Origin: Nonomuraea rubra
GTDB lineage: Bacteria > Actinomycetota > Actinomycetes > Streptosporangiales > Streptosporangiaceae
Length of the DNA: 64,000 bases
Assembly: GCF_014207985.1 (NCBI RefSeq)
Contig: NZ_JACHMI010000001.1
Coordinates: 10,957,001 to 11,021,000 of the forward strand
Direction: 5' to 3'
Shown: positions 51,873 through 62,517 of the stretch, piece by piece
Numbering within the stretch: position 1 is the first letter of the stretch
Layout: each line of letters opens with the position of its first letter
Notes under the pieces: generated by a model
Databases searched by the model: none
Seen by the model: the letters and a program-made list of their open reading frames with translations, nothing else
What the model was told of the DNA's origin: nothing
Position numbers and translations under genes: made by a program

Positions 51873-51928
51873 CTTCGGCTCATCCCTCGGGTCATTGCGG
51901 TTCACACTTGACCGTCTTTCGCGACATG

Positions 51929-51950
51929 TGGTCTAGTCCGGACTAGACCA
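51929..51950. promoter_or_regulatory. Perfect 22-bp dre-type operator palindrome
   Basis: TGGTCTAGTCC followed by its exact reverse complement GGACTAGACCA. The half TGGTCTAG/CTAGACCA matches the DasR/NagR (GntR/HutC) operator half-site. It sits midway between the divergent SIS gene (start 51872) and the GntR gene (start 51997), so it probably controls both, including autoregulation. Confidence 0.85.
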
Positions 51951-51996
51951 GTACGAACCATAGCCCATTGCCCAGGTAGAGACGAGGGGAGGATCC

Positions 51997-52737
51997 GTGG
52001 CGCACATCGATCCGGACAGCCCGGTGCCCAAGTACTTCCAGCTTCGCGAGATCCTGCTGGACCTCATCGACAGCGACGAGCTGAGCATCGGGGCGGCCAT
52101 CCCGTCCGAGCGCGAGCTCTGCCAGCGCTTCGGCCTGTCCAGGATGACCGTGCGGCAGGCCGTGGACCACCTCGTGTCCGAGGGCCGCCTGCACCGCGTG
52201 CCCGGCAAGGGCACATTCGTGGCCCGGCCGAAGATCGAGCTGGCGCTGCAGCTCACGTCGTTCACCGACGACATGCGGGCGCGGGGCATGATCCCCGGCT
52301 CGCGCGACCTGGACCGCCGCGTCGTGCGGGCCAGCGCGCACCTGGCCAAGGAGCTGGGCATCCAGCCGGGCGAGGAGGTGCACTTCATCGAGCGCCTGCG
52401 TACGGCCGACGGCGAGCCGCTGTCCATCGAACGGGCCCACATCCCGGTCAAGCTCGCCCCCGACCTGGCCGACCACGACTTGTCCGACAAATCGCTGTAT
52501 GAGCTGCTGGAGCGGCGCTACGGGCTCGTCATGGACGCCGGAGAGCTCACCATCGACGGCGGCATCGCGGACCCCAGCGACGCCGACCTGCTGAAGCTGC
52601 CCCGCGGCGGAGCCGTCCTGCTGCTGCAGCGCCGGTCGTTCTCCGGCGGGGTCTGCGCGGAGCTGGGCGTGTCCACCTACCGCGCCGACCGCTACCAGCT
52701 CCGCACCATCCTCGAAATGCCCGCCAGGCGCGGCTGA
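51997..52737 (+). CDS. nagR: GntR/HutC-family regulator of GlcNAc use (DasR/NagR-like)
   Basis: 246 residues. N-terminal winged helix (VPKYFQLREILLDLIDSDEL, PSERELCQRFGLSRMTVRQA) and C-terminal UTRA domain (EVHFIERLRTADGEPLSIERA, VSTYRADRYQLRTIL). In streptomycetes DasR binds dre sites and is released by glucosamine-6-phosphate; genes for the PTS, the SIS enzyme and GH3 enzyme around it support the same ligand here. Whether it is global, as in Streptomyces, cannot be told. Confidence 0.92.
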   Translation: MAHIDPDSPVPKYFQLREILLDLIDSDELSIGAAIPSERELCQRFGLSRMTVRQAVDHLVSEGRLHRVPGKGTFVARPKIELALQLTSFTDDMRARGMIPGSRDLDRRVVRASAHLAKELGIQPGEEVHFIERLRTADGEPLSIERAHIPVKLAPDLADHDLSDKSLYELLERRYGLVMDAGELTIDGGIADPSDADLLKLPRGGAVLLLQRRSFSGGVCAELGVSTYRADRYQLRTILEMPARRG

Positions 52738-52839
52738 GCCCGCGTCCCGACACCTGCCGACGCCCCAGGCGCGACTCTTGAGCCGCGTCCCGACGCCCAC
52801 TGACGCCCCCATGCGCGGCTCTTGAGCCGCGTCCCGATC
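52728..52839. repeat. Three degenerate ~41-44-bp repeats from the nagR 3' end
   Basis: Units begin at 52728 (GCGCGGCTGAGCCCGCGTCC), 52769 (GCGCGACTCTTGAGCCGCGT) and 52813 (GCGCGGCTCTTGAGCCGCGT), each followed by CCGCGTCCCGA and a GACGCCCC-like end. The first unit contains the last codons and stop of the regulator gene, so the repeats copy the gene terminus. Confidence 0.7.
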
Positions 52840-52927
52840 TCCGCCAGACTCGGCCGACGAGCCGCCGCGTCCGGCGCCTCAAACTCCTGGCATGTCCACG
52901 CCTTGGAGGAACGCCGGTGAACGAGAC

Positions 52928-54274
52928 GTGAACGATACCTCCGCCGCCCGGCCCTCGCCGTTCGCTCGCGTGATGACCGTGCTCCAGCGGCTGGGCCGCT
53001 CCCTCATGCTGCCCATCGCCGCCCTGCCCGCCGCCGCCCTGCTGCAGCGCTTCGGCCAGCCCGACATGCTCGGCTCCAACGGCGCCGAGCCGGGCGGCCT
53101 GGCCGACGTCGCCGGGATGGCCTGGATGAACGACGTCGCCCACGTGCTGGCCGCCGCCGGGGCGGCCCTGTTCGACAACCTGCCGCTGCTGTTCGCCGTC
53201 GGGGTCGCGATCGGCTTCGCCCGCAAGTCCGACGGCTCCACCGCGCTGGCCGCCGTGGTCGGCTACCTGGTCTTCGACCGGGTGACCAAGGCCATGTTCT
53301 TCGAATCGGACATCAGGGACACCGTAGCCGTCAAGGTGGCCGAGCCCGAGGGCATCAAGGAGATCGTCGACAACGGCATCCAGAACCCCACCAGCGTGCT
53401 CGGCGGCATCGTCATCGGCCTGGTCGCCGCGCTCCTGTGGCAGCGCTTCCACCGCATCAAGCTGCCGTCCTGGCTGGCCTTCTTCGGCGGCCGGCGCTTC
53501 GTGCCCATCATCACCTCCATCGTGGCCCTGCTCATGGGCGTGGCCTTCGGCTGGTTGTGGCCGGTGATCGGCGAGTGGATCCGGCACGCCGGCGAGGCGC
53601 TGGCCGCCATCGGCCCGATCGGCACCGGCATCTACGGCCTGGTCAACCGCCTGCTCATCCCCCTCGGCCTGCACCACTTCGTCAACTCCGTGGTCTGGTA
53701 CGTGGTGCCGCAGTGCGAGGTCGGCGGCCAGGTGCTGGGCGGCGACTGGAACTGCTACTTCGGCGGCGCGCCGCACTCCGGCCAGTTCATGGCCGGTTTC
53801 TTCCCCGTCATGATGTTCGCGCTGCCCGCCGCCGCCCTGGCCATGTGGCGCGCGGCCCCGGCCCACCGGCGGGCCACCGTGGGCGGCATCATGCTCTCGG
53901 CGGCGCTGGCCTCGTTCGTCACGGGCATCACCGAGCCGATCGAGTTCGCCTTCATCTTCGTCGCGCCGCTGCTGCTGGTCGTGCACGCCATTCTGACGGG
54001 CCTGGCGATGGCGCTGACCACGCTGATCGGCGGCCAGCTCGGCTTCGGCTTCTCCGCCGGCCTGCTCGACCTGCTGCTGAACGCCAGCAAGTCCAACACC
54101 GAGAACCTGCCCGGCATCCTGATCCTGGGCCTGATCTACGGCCTGGTCTACTACGCCGTGTTCACGTTCCTGATTCGCAGGCTCAACATCATGACGCCCG
54201 GCCGCGAACCCGAACCCGACCTCGACTCGGGCGAGACCGAGCCCGTTCGGGGAGATCCACCACGGGGTAGGTAA
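52928..54274 (+). CDS. nagE1: PTS GlcNAc-type EIIC permease (first copy)
   Basis: 448 residues from GTG 52928; an in-frame ATG at 52892 lacks a ribosome site. Ten-helix glucose-superfamily EIIC: RSLMLPIAALPAAALLQRFG, FDNLPLLFAVGVAIGFARKSDG, HHFVNSVVWYVVPQCE, SFVTGITEPIEFAFIF with the sugar-site GITEP motif. There is no EIIB domain, matching the separate EIIB gene. GGAGGAA (52905-52911) is 5 nt before an out-of-frame GTG that codes a four-residue leader ending at the start of this gene. Confidence 0.93.
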   Translation: MNDTSAARPSPFARVMTVLQRLGRSLMLPIAALPAAALLQRFGQPDMLGSNGAEPGGLADVAGMAWMNDVAHVLAAAGAALFDNLPLLFAVGVAIGFARKSDGSTALAAVVGYLVFDRVTKAMFFESDIRDTVAVKVAEPEGIKEIVDNGIQNPTSVLGGIVIGLVAALLWQRFHRIKLPSWLAFFGGRRFVPIITSIVALLMGVAFGWLWPVIGEWIRHAGEALAAIGPIGTGIYGLVNRLLIPLGLHHFVNSVVWYVVPQCEVGGQVLGGDWNCYFGGAPHSGQFMAGFFPVMMFALPAAALAMWRAAPAHRRATVGGIMLSAALASFVTGITEPIEFAFIFVAPLLLVVHAILTGLAMALTTLIGGQLGFGFSAGLLDLLLNASKSNTENLPGILILGLIYGLVYYAVFTFLIRRLNIMTPGREPEPDLDSGETEPVRGDPPRGR

Positions 54275-54302
54275 CCGGCCGGACCCCCACGCCGACGCTC
54301 AC

Positions 54303-55589
54303 GTGGGGGTGACCGTGCAGGACCGGGCCGCGCCGCCGTCCCCGCTGTCGTCGGCCTTCTCCGTGCTGCAGCGCATCGGCCGCTCCCTCATGATGCCCAT
54401 CGCGGTGCTCCCCGCCGCCGGGCTGCTCTACCGCTTCGGCCAGGACGACCTGCTCGGCGCGGACGGCCTGGGCGGCGCGCTCCCCTGGCTGCTGCCGGTG
54501 GCCACGGTCATGGCGGCGGCGGGCGCCGCGCTGTTCGACAACCTGCCGCTGCTGTTCGCCGTGGGCGTGGCGATCGGCTTCGCCCGCAAGTCCGACGGCT
54601 CCACCGCGCTGGCGGCCCTGGTCGGCTACCTCGTCTTCGACCACGTGACCAAGACCCTCTTCTTCGACGCCGGGCACGGCGCCGTCCACGACAAGGTCTC
54701 GGTGCTCCTCCAGAACGGCGTTCCCGCGCTCGACCTGGGCGCCCCGAACCCCACCGGCGTCCTCGGCGGCATCCTCATCGGCCTCACGGCCGCCCTGCTC
54801 TGGCAACGCTTCCACCGCGCCAAGCTGCCGTCCTGGCTGGCCTTCTTCGGCGGGCGCCGCTCGGTGCCCATCGTCACCGCCGTGGCCGCCCTGCTGCTGG
54901 GCGTGCTGTTCGGCCTCCTGTGGCGCCCGGTCGGCGACTGGCTGGCGCAGGCGGGCGACTGGCTCTCCGCCCACGGCACGGCGGGCACCGGCCTCTACGG
55001 CGTGGCCAACCGCCTGCTCATCCCCCTCGGCCTGCACCACGTGCTCAACACCATCGTCTGGTTCACCGTCCCCGAGTGCCACGCGGGCGTGAACGGCGCC
55101 ACCCGGGACGCCTCCGGCGACCTGAACTGCTACTTCGCCGGGGAGCAGGGCGCGGGGATCTTCATGACCGGCTTCTTCCCCGTGATGATGTTCGGCCTGC
55201 TCGGGGCCGCGCTGGCGATGTGGCGCGCCGCGCCGCCCGAGCGCAGGCGGCCGGTCGGCGGCATCATGCTGTCGGCCGGGCTGACGGCCTTCATCACGGG
55301 CATCACCGAGCCCCTGGAGTTCGCCTTCATCTTCGTCGCCCCCGTCCTCTTCGCCGCCCACGCCCTCCTGACCGGCCTGTCCATGGCCCTGATGGCCGAG
55401 CTCGGTGCCCGCCTGGGCTTCACGTTCTCCGGCGGTGCCATCGACCTGCTGCTGAACGCCAGCAAGTCCAACACGCACGGCCTCGGCCTGATCATCGGGT
55501 TCGGCCTGGCATACCTGCTGATCTACTACGCCCTGTTCACCCTGCTGATCCGCTGGCTCGACCTGCCCACCCCCGGCCGCGAGCCCTAA
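54303..55589 (+). CDS. nagE2: PTS GlcNAc-type EIIC permease (second copy)
   Basis: 428 residues, GTG start (54303; GTGs at 54309 and 54315 are alternatives). Same fold and motifs as the first copy: RSLMMPIAVLPAAGLLYRFG, FDNLPLLFAVGVAIGFARK, HHVLNTIVWFTVPECH, AFITGITEPLEFAFIF. The two share long identical stretches, so they are a tandem duplication, as with nagE1/nagE2 of Streptomyces coelicolor. The loop after the catalytic helix (GVNGATRDASGDLNCYFAG) differs and may set specificity. 28 bp after the first copy. Confidence 0.93.
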   Translation: MGVTVQDRAAPPSPLSSAFSVLQRIGRSLMMPIAVLPAAGLLYRFGQDDLLGADGLGGALPWLLPVATVMAAAGAALFDNLPLLFAVGVAIGFARKSDGSTALAALVGYLVFDHVTKTLFFDAGHGAVHDKVSVLLQNGVPALDLGAPNPTGVLGGILIGLTAALLWQRFHRAKLPSWLAFFGGRRSVPIVTAVAALLLGVLFGLLWRPVGDWLAQAGDWLSAHGTAGTGLYGVANRLLIPLGLHHVLNTIVWFTVPECHAGVNGATRDASGDLNCYFAGEQGAGIFMTGFFPVMMFGLLGAALAMWRAAPPERRRPVGGIMLSAGLTAFITGITEPLEFAFIFVAPVLFAAHALLTGLSMALMAELGARLGFTFSGGAIDLLLNASKSNTHGLGLIIGFGLAYLLIYYALFTLLIRWLDLPTPGREP

Positions 55590-55763
55590 ACCCGCCACTC
55601 ACCCATCCCAAAAGGCGCGAGCGCTCCAGCTTCCCCAAAAGTTTCCCCGCATAAATGGACGAACGTCCGCCGCACGAGCACAAGTTGGCGCTTTCTGTAT
55701 TCCTGAGCCGGGCCGAAAACTCCTTATATCGACTTTCCTTCATGCAGAGAATCGGAGCACCCC

Positions 55764-56135
55764 ATGCCTCAGGACATCGACGGCGCGCTGGCCCTGACGA
55801 CCCCCATGATCTGGGGCCCGCCCGGCGCCCAACCGGACGAGCGCAAGCTGCGCCACCTGACCCAGGCCCTGGCGGAGGTGCTGGCCGGCCGCCGCCCGCC
55901 GCAGGCCCTGGCCGACCGGCTCACCGAACGGGCCTACCGTGACCTGGTACGGGCGGGCCGGATGATCCACGCCGACCGCCCGCCGTTCACCGGCAGCGTC
56001 CACATGAAGCAACCCCGCGACGGCGCCATGGAAATGTGCGCGCTCGTCCATTGCGGCGACCGCAACCACGTTCTCGCCCTGCGCCTGGAACGGCACGGCA
56101 ACCAGTGGCTCTGCACCGAATTCGAAACGGCCTAG
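55764..56135 (+). CDS. Rv3235-family protein
   Basis: 123 residues, soluble. RKLRHLTQALAEVLAGRRPPQALADRLTERAY, in two halves, followed by GSVHMKQPRDGAMEMCALVHCGDRNHVLALRLER and the C-terminal QWLCTEFETA, are the hallmarks of a small conserved actinobacterial family (M. tuberculosis Rv3235) encoded near secA. Function unknown. CGGAG sits 7 nt before the ATG. The end of the gene is the first unit of a 33-bp tandem repeat. Confidence 0.85.
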   Translation: MPQDIDGALALTTPMIWGPPGAQPDERKLRHLTQALAEVLAGRRPPQALADRLTERAYRDLVRAGRMIHADRPPFTGSVHMKQPRDGAMEMCALVHCGDRNHVLALRLERHGNQWLCTEFETA

Positions 56136-56219
56136 GCATGGAAGCCCGCCGAGTTCGAAACGGCCTAAGCGTGGGAACCCGCCGAGTTCGAAGCGGCCTA
56201 GGCGTGGGAACCCGCCGGA
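56121..56219 (+). repeat. Three 33-bp tandem repeats carrying in-frame stop codons
   Basis: Copies at 56121-56153, 56154-56186 and 56187-56219. In frame with the Rv3235-like gene each reads Phe-Glu-(Thr/Ala)-Ala-stop-Ala-Trp-(Lys/Glu)-Pro-Ala. The stop is TAG, TAA and TAG in turn. The first copy is the natural 3' end of the gene; the others lie downstream. Confidence 0.9.
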
Positions 56220-56229
56220 AAAGGGCGGA

Positions 56230-56253
56230 CCCCCACCTCGCAGGAAGTGGGGG
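56230..56253 (-). terminator. secA terminator hairpin
   Basis: CCCCCAC (56230-56236) and GTGGGGG (56247-56253) around a 10-nt loop, 16 bp past the secA stop on the minus strand. Could also serve the convergent Rv3235-like gene. Confidence 0.6.
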
Positions 56254-56268
56254 CCCGGAAAAGACGGG

Positions 56269-59058
<2,790 letters not shown>

Positions 59059-59282
59059 TTTATGTAAAGCTCCTCGCAGGTCTACCCCGGCGGCGCCGCC
59101 AGGAGGAGAGGCCGAGACAAACTTCCCCGTTAGCCATCGTAGGCGGTTCCGCAACCAGACACAGCCACCGTGACGACGAGGGCGCAGAACCCGTCTGGGA
59201 GAATGGGGACAAGGCAGAGGGTATGCCGGTGGAGAGCCGGCTCGCACCAATAGCGGGATATCCGGCAAAGGAAGGATTTGTC

Positions 59283-59543
59283 ATGGTTGAGGGGAAGAAG
59301 TCGGAGCATACCGAGAATCTCGGCAGCCACGGCGGTCGCGCGTCCTCGTGGCTCGCGGTGACGGTGATGCTGGTGGGAACCGTCGTGGCCGGCTTCGGCC
59401 TGACGGCGGCGAACTGGACGCTCATCTGGATCGGTGCCGGGCTGTTCGTCGTCGGCGGCGTCCTCGCCCTCGTCTTCGACATCTTCACCGACGTCGTGAT
59501 CGACGCTCCGCGCGTGGGCATGCGCGCTGAGGATCACCGCTGA
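59283..59543 (+). CDS. Small two-helix membrane protein (HGxxPAAW-type)
   Basis: 86 residues from ATG 59283 (GGAAGG 7 nt upstream). SHGGRASSWLAVTVMLVG is a variant of the HGxxPAAW motif of a small actinobacterial membrane family, followed by a second helix (LIWIGAGLFVVGGVLALVF) and a short charged tail. The function is not known. Divergent from secA with ~220 bp between starts. Confidence 0.72.
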   Translation: MVEGKKSEHTENLGSHGGRASSWLAVTVMLVGTVVAGFGLTAANWTLIWIGAGLFVVGGVLALVFDIFTDVVIDAPRVGMRAEDHR

Positions 59544-59687
59544 ACCAGTCTCCGACGGCGGGCGCCCCACCCCGGGCCGCCCGCCGTTCGCATGCCGGAC
59601 CCCGATCCCGGGCCACGTAACGACCCGCCCGCACACCCACGCCAGAAGCAGGAACGAGGCGCCACCAGCCGCTCCAGCCCCGCGCGG

Positions 59688-59780
59688 CGCACCTCCAGCG
59701 TCGTGCGGCACACCTCCGGCGTCGTGCAGCGCACCTCCAGCGTCGTGCGGCACACCTCCGGCGTCGTGCAGCGCACCTCC
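59688..59780. repeat. 21-bp tandem repeats (42-bp higher-order unit)
   Basis: Units CGCACCTCCAGCGTCGTGCG(G) and CACACCTCCGGCGTCGTGCA(G) alternate: 59688-59708, 59709-59729, 59730-59750, 59751-59771, then a partial CGCACCTCC. The 42-bp pair is repeated exactly twice. It lies in the 490-bp gap 59544-60033, which otherwise shows no gene, only more C/G-rich short repeats (CAGCCCGTGCGGCC, near 59814). Confidence 0.85.
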
Positions 59781-60033
59781 AACCCCCGCGCAGCGCGCTT
59801 TCAGCCCGTGCGGCCCAGCCCGTGCGGCCCAGCCAGCCGGTGCCGCCCGGCCCGTGCGGCGCGGCCCCAGCCCGCGCCCATCCGGCCCCCTACCTTGCGG
59901 AGCACCTCCCACCCGTGCACCCGCCGCAGACGAGGCGCCGGTCCGGGTCGGAGATCGTCTGGCGGGCGGCGGCGGTTTCTGTCGGTGGCCGTGGCTAGAT
60001 TGCTCGCATGCATCGCCATATGGAGGCGCGGGC

Positions 60034-61251
60034 ATGACCGGTGTGACCGATCTGACCGCCGAAGAGGCCCGCCGGATCATCCTGCGCGCTCAGGGTTTCA
60101 TCGGCGCCGACGCGCGCAAGGGCGGCGTGCACAGCATGCTGCGCAGGCTGGGCGCCGTCCAGCTCGACACGATCTCGGTCCTGGCCCGCTCGCACGAGCT
60201 GGTCGCCTACGCCCGGCTCGGCGCGGTGGGCCGTTCCAAGGTCGAGCGCGCCTACTGGCACAACCCCGCCCAGAGCTTCGAATACTGGTGCCACGCCGCC
60301 TGCATCCTGCCCATCGAGCACTGGCCGCTCTACTCCTTCCGCCGCCGCGCCTACCGTGAGCGGCGCTACCGGTGGCACGAGGTGCCCGACAACGTGGAGA
60401 AGCTGCTCGACCAGGTCAGGGAGTCGGGCCCGCTGACGACGTCCGACGTGGGCGGCGCCAAGAACGGCGGCCCGTGGTGGGACTGGTCCGACTCCAAGAT
60501 CGGCCTGGAGTGGCTGCTCGACATCGGCGAGCTGGTGTGCAGCCGCCGCGTCGGCTGGCGCCGCGTCTACGACCTGGCCGAGCGCGTGGTCCCCGCCGAC
60601 CTGCTGGCCGACGACCTGTCCGACGAGGAGTGCATCGTACGCCTGGCGGGCGTGGCCGGGCGTTCCCTCGGCGTGGCCAACCGCACCGACCTCATCGACT
60701 TCCTCCGCCTCAAGGGCCGCTACGCGGCGATCCTCGACGAGGTGCTGCTCAGCGGCGCGGCGGGCCTGGTGCCCGTGACCGTCGCCGGTTGGCCCGGCAA
60801 GAAAGGCCAGGCCAACGCCTGGGCGGCTCCCGAGGGCCTGGAGTCCGAGCCGCGCGGCCGGCACCGCACCACCCTGGTGTCGCCGTTCGACTCCCTCATC
60901 TGGCACCGCGAGCGCACCAAGCGGGTGTTCGGCTTCACCTACACGCTGGAGCTGTACGTCCCCAAGCACAAGCGTGTGCACGGCTACTTCACGATGCCGG
61001 TGCTGGCCGGGGGGCGGCTGATCGGGCGCGTCGACCCGGCCCGCGAGGGCTCCACGCTGGTGGCCAGGCAGGTCCACCTGGAGCCGGGCCTCTCGCCCGC
61101 CAAGTGGGCCGGCGCCCTGAGCGAGGCTCTGTGGTCGGCCGCCGACTGGGTGGGCTGCGACGCCGTACGCGTCGAACGCGCCGACCCGCCGGAACTCGTC
61201 CCCATGCTGAACGCGACCCTTGCACCCCCGCCCTCACCGAACGGACCCTGA
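60034..61251 (+). CDS. YcaQ/AlkX-type winged-helix DNA glycosylase
   Basis: 405 residues from ATG 60034 (GGAGG 7-8 nt upstream). HTH_42/AlkZ-like family: tandem winged helices that unhook DNA interstrand cross-links or remove bulky N-alkyl bases. The catalytic motif in RRLGAVQLDTISVLARSHEL reads Q-L-D, the QxD form of the YcaQ (AlkX) subfamily rather than the QxQ of AlkZ. Other marks: YWCHAACILPIEHWPLYSFR, SPFDSLIWHRERTKRVFGF and PKHKRVHGYFTMPVL. Antibiotic-making actinomycetes use relatives for self-protection, but no biosynthetic genes are visible here. Confidence 0.9.
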   Translation: MTGVTDLTAEEARRIILRAQGFIGADARKGGVHSMLRRLGAVQLDTISVLARSHELVAYARLGAVGRSKVERAYWHNPAQSFEYWCHAACILPIEHWPLYSFRRRAYRERRYRWHEVPDNVEKLLDQVRESGPLTTSDVGGAKNGGPWWDWSDSKIGLEWLLDIGELVCSRRVGWRRVYDLAERVVPADLLADDLSDEECIVRLAGVAGRSLGVANRTDLIDFLRLKGRYAAILDEVLLSGAAGLVPVTVAGWPGKKGQANAWAAPEGLESEPRGRHRTTLVSPFDSLIWHRERTKRVFGFTYTLELYVPKHKRVHGYFTMPVLAGGRLIGRVDPAREGSTLVARQVHLEPGLSPAKWAGALSEALWSAADWVGCDAVRVERADPPELVPMLNATLAPPPSPNGP

Positions 61252-61617
61252 ACGAGAGCCGACCGGCGCCATGCGCCCCTGAACGCCCCTCGCATGCGCC
61301 CGAGCCACGTACCTGCGCCCGCTCGGGCGTTGTGGCGTCGCGATCACGACACGCATCACGGTCGACCGTGCCGGCGGCAGGGGCGTGACGCGTGGCCGTG
61401 CTCACCCCGCAGGGAACGCGCGACGGCCTCGCCGGCGAGCACGCTCAAGCGCTCGCAGCAGCATCGCAGGAGAGGACGACCCAAGCAGGCGCAGCGGCCT
61501 CGCGTGAGAGCACTGCACGGCCCGAGCACTCGCGACGCCCTCGTCCACGAGCGCGCCCGGCATGCCACGCAACCGGAAACCCGGCCGGGCGAGGCCAGGC
61601 TGGGCCAGGCCGGCGGC
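61252..61617. other. 366-bp gap without a recognisable gene
   Basis: Between the convergent glycosylase and response-regulator genes. G+C-rich. CCCTGAACG, containing the glycosylase stop codon (61246-61254), recurs at 61277-61285, and CATGCGCCC recurs nearby, another small duplication of a gene end. No hairpin strong enough to call and no tRNA-like element was seen. Confidence 0.6.
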
Positions 61618-62316
61618 TCAGGTGATCTCGAGCATGCGCTCCCGCACCGCGTACACCACGGCCTCCATCCGCGAATGCAGCTGCAGCTTGTCGAGGATGT
61701 TGCGCACGTGGTTCTTCACGGTGTTCTCGGAGATGAACAGCTGCTTGGCGATCTCCCGGTTGTTCATGCCCTTGGCGACCAGCCGCAGCACCTCCATCTC
61801 CCGGTCGGTCAGCCGGGGGACCGGAAGCTGAGGCGGGCGCTCGGCCTCCTTGCGGCTCATGTTGGCGAACTCGCTGATGAGCTTGGCCGCCATCGCCGGG
61901 TTGATTAACGACTGGCCCTCGTGCACGCCGCGCACCGCCGCCGGGACGTCGTTGATCTGGACGTCCTTGAGCAGGTAGCCGGTGGCTCCCGCCTTGATGG
62001 CCTCGAAGAGATCCTCTTCCTCGTCGCTCACCGTCAGCATGATGATGCGGGTGCTCGGGACGGAGGCCTTGATGCCCTTGGTCGCCTCGATCCCGTCCTG
62101 CCGCGGCATGCGCACGTCCATGAGCGCGACGTCAGGCATGAGGCGATCGGCCAGTTCGACCGCCTCCTGCCCGTCGCTCGCCTCACCGACCACCTCGATG
62201 TCAGGCTCTGCGGCCAGCGCCAGCGCCAGGCTCCGCCGGATCAGCTCGTGATCGTCGACGATCAGCACGCGGATCGGCTCGCTCACCTGCGCGCGGGCCT
62301 CGCCAGACTCGGTCAC
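61618..62316 (-). CDS. NarL/FixJ-family response regulator (orphan)
   Basis: 232 residues from a GTG at 62316 with AAGGAGG 4 nt upstream. Receiver VLIVDDHELIRRSL, phospho-acceptor Asp in VALMDVRMPRQDG, Thr in IIMLTVSDEEED, Lys in YLLKDV; LuxR helix-turn-helix LTDREMEVLRLVAKGMNNREIA, FISENTVKNHVRNIL. The high conservation (NNREIAKQLFISENTVKNH, DevR/MprA-like length) is typical of the orphan regulator found beside hpf in actinobacteria. No histidine kinase is adjacent. Confidence 0.92.
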   Translation of the reverse strand: MTESGEARAQVSEPIRVLIVDDHELIRRSLALALAAEPDIEVVGEASDGQEAVELADRLMPDVALMDVRMPRQDGIEATKGIKASVPSTRIIMLTVSDEEEDLFEAIKAGATGYLLKDVQINDVPAAVRGVHEGQSLINPAMAAKLISEFANMSRKEAERPPQLPVPRLTDREMEVLRLVAKGMNNREIAKQLFISENTVKNHVRNILDKLQLHSRMEAVVYAVRERMLEIT

Positions 62317-62517
62317 GAAGCCTCCTTGGTGAGCTTCGTGACGGCCGGCCTCGTGACGACCAGCCTCGTGCCTGCCATTGCCTCGTTTCGCTCGCTCATC
62401 CCTGCCTGACTGAGCTCGCTCACGTCTCCTCCTCGTCGGGGGGCCAGAGCCGTCGAACCGCCATGATGGCATGTACCCGCGGTTCTCGGGTGGTCGAGAA
62501 GATCTTTTAGCGCGCGA

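Noticed and set aside
56121..56219. 33-bp repeats as a possible CRISPR array
   Set aside because: Repeats are directly abutting with no spacers, only three copies, and the first is coding. No cas gene is present.
59592..60359. Open frame across the 21-bp repeats running into the glycosylase gene
   Set aside because: No ribosome site, an Arg/Pro-rich translation, and it overlaps the start of a real gene in another frame.
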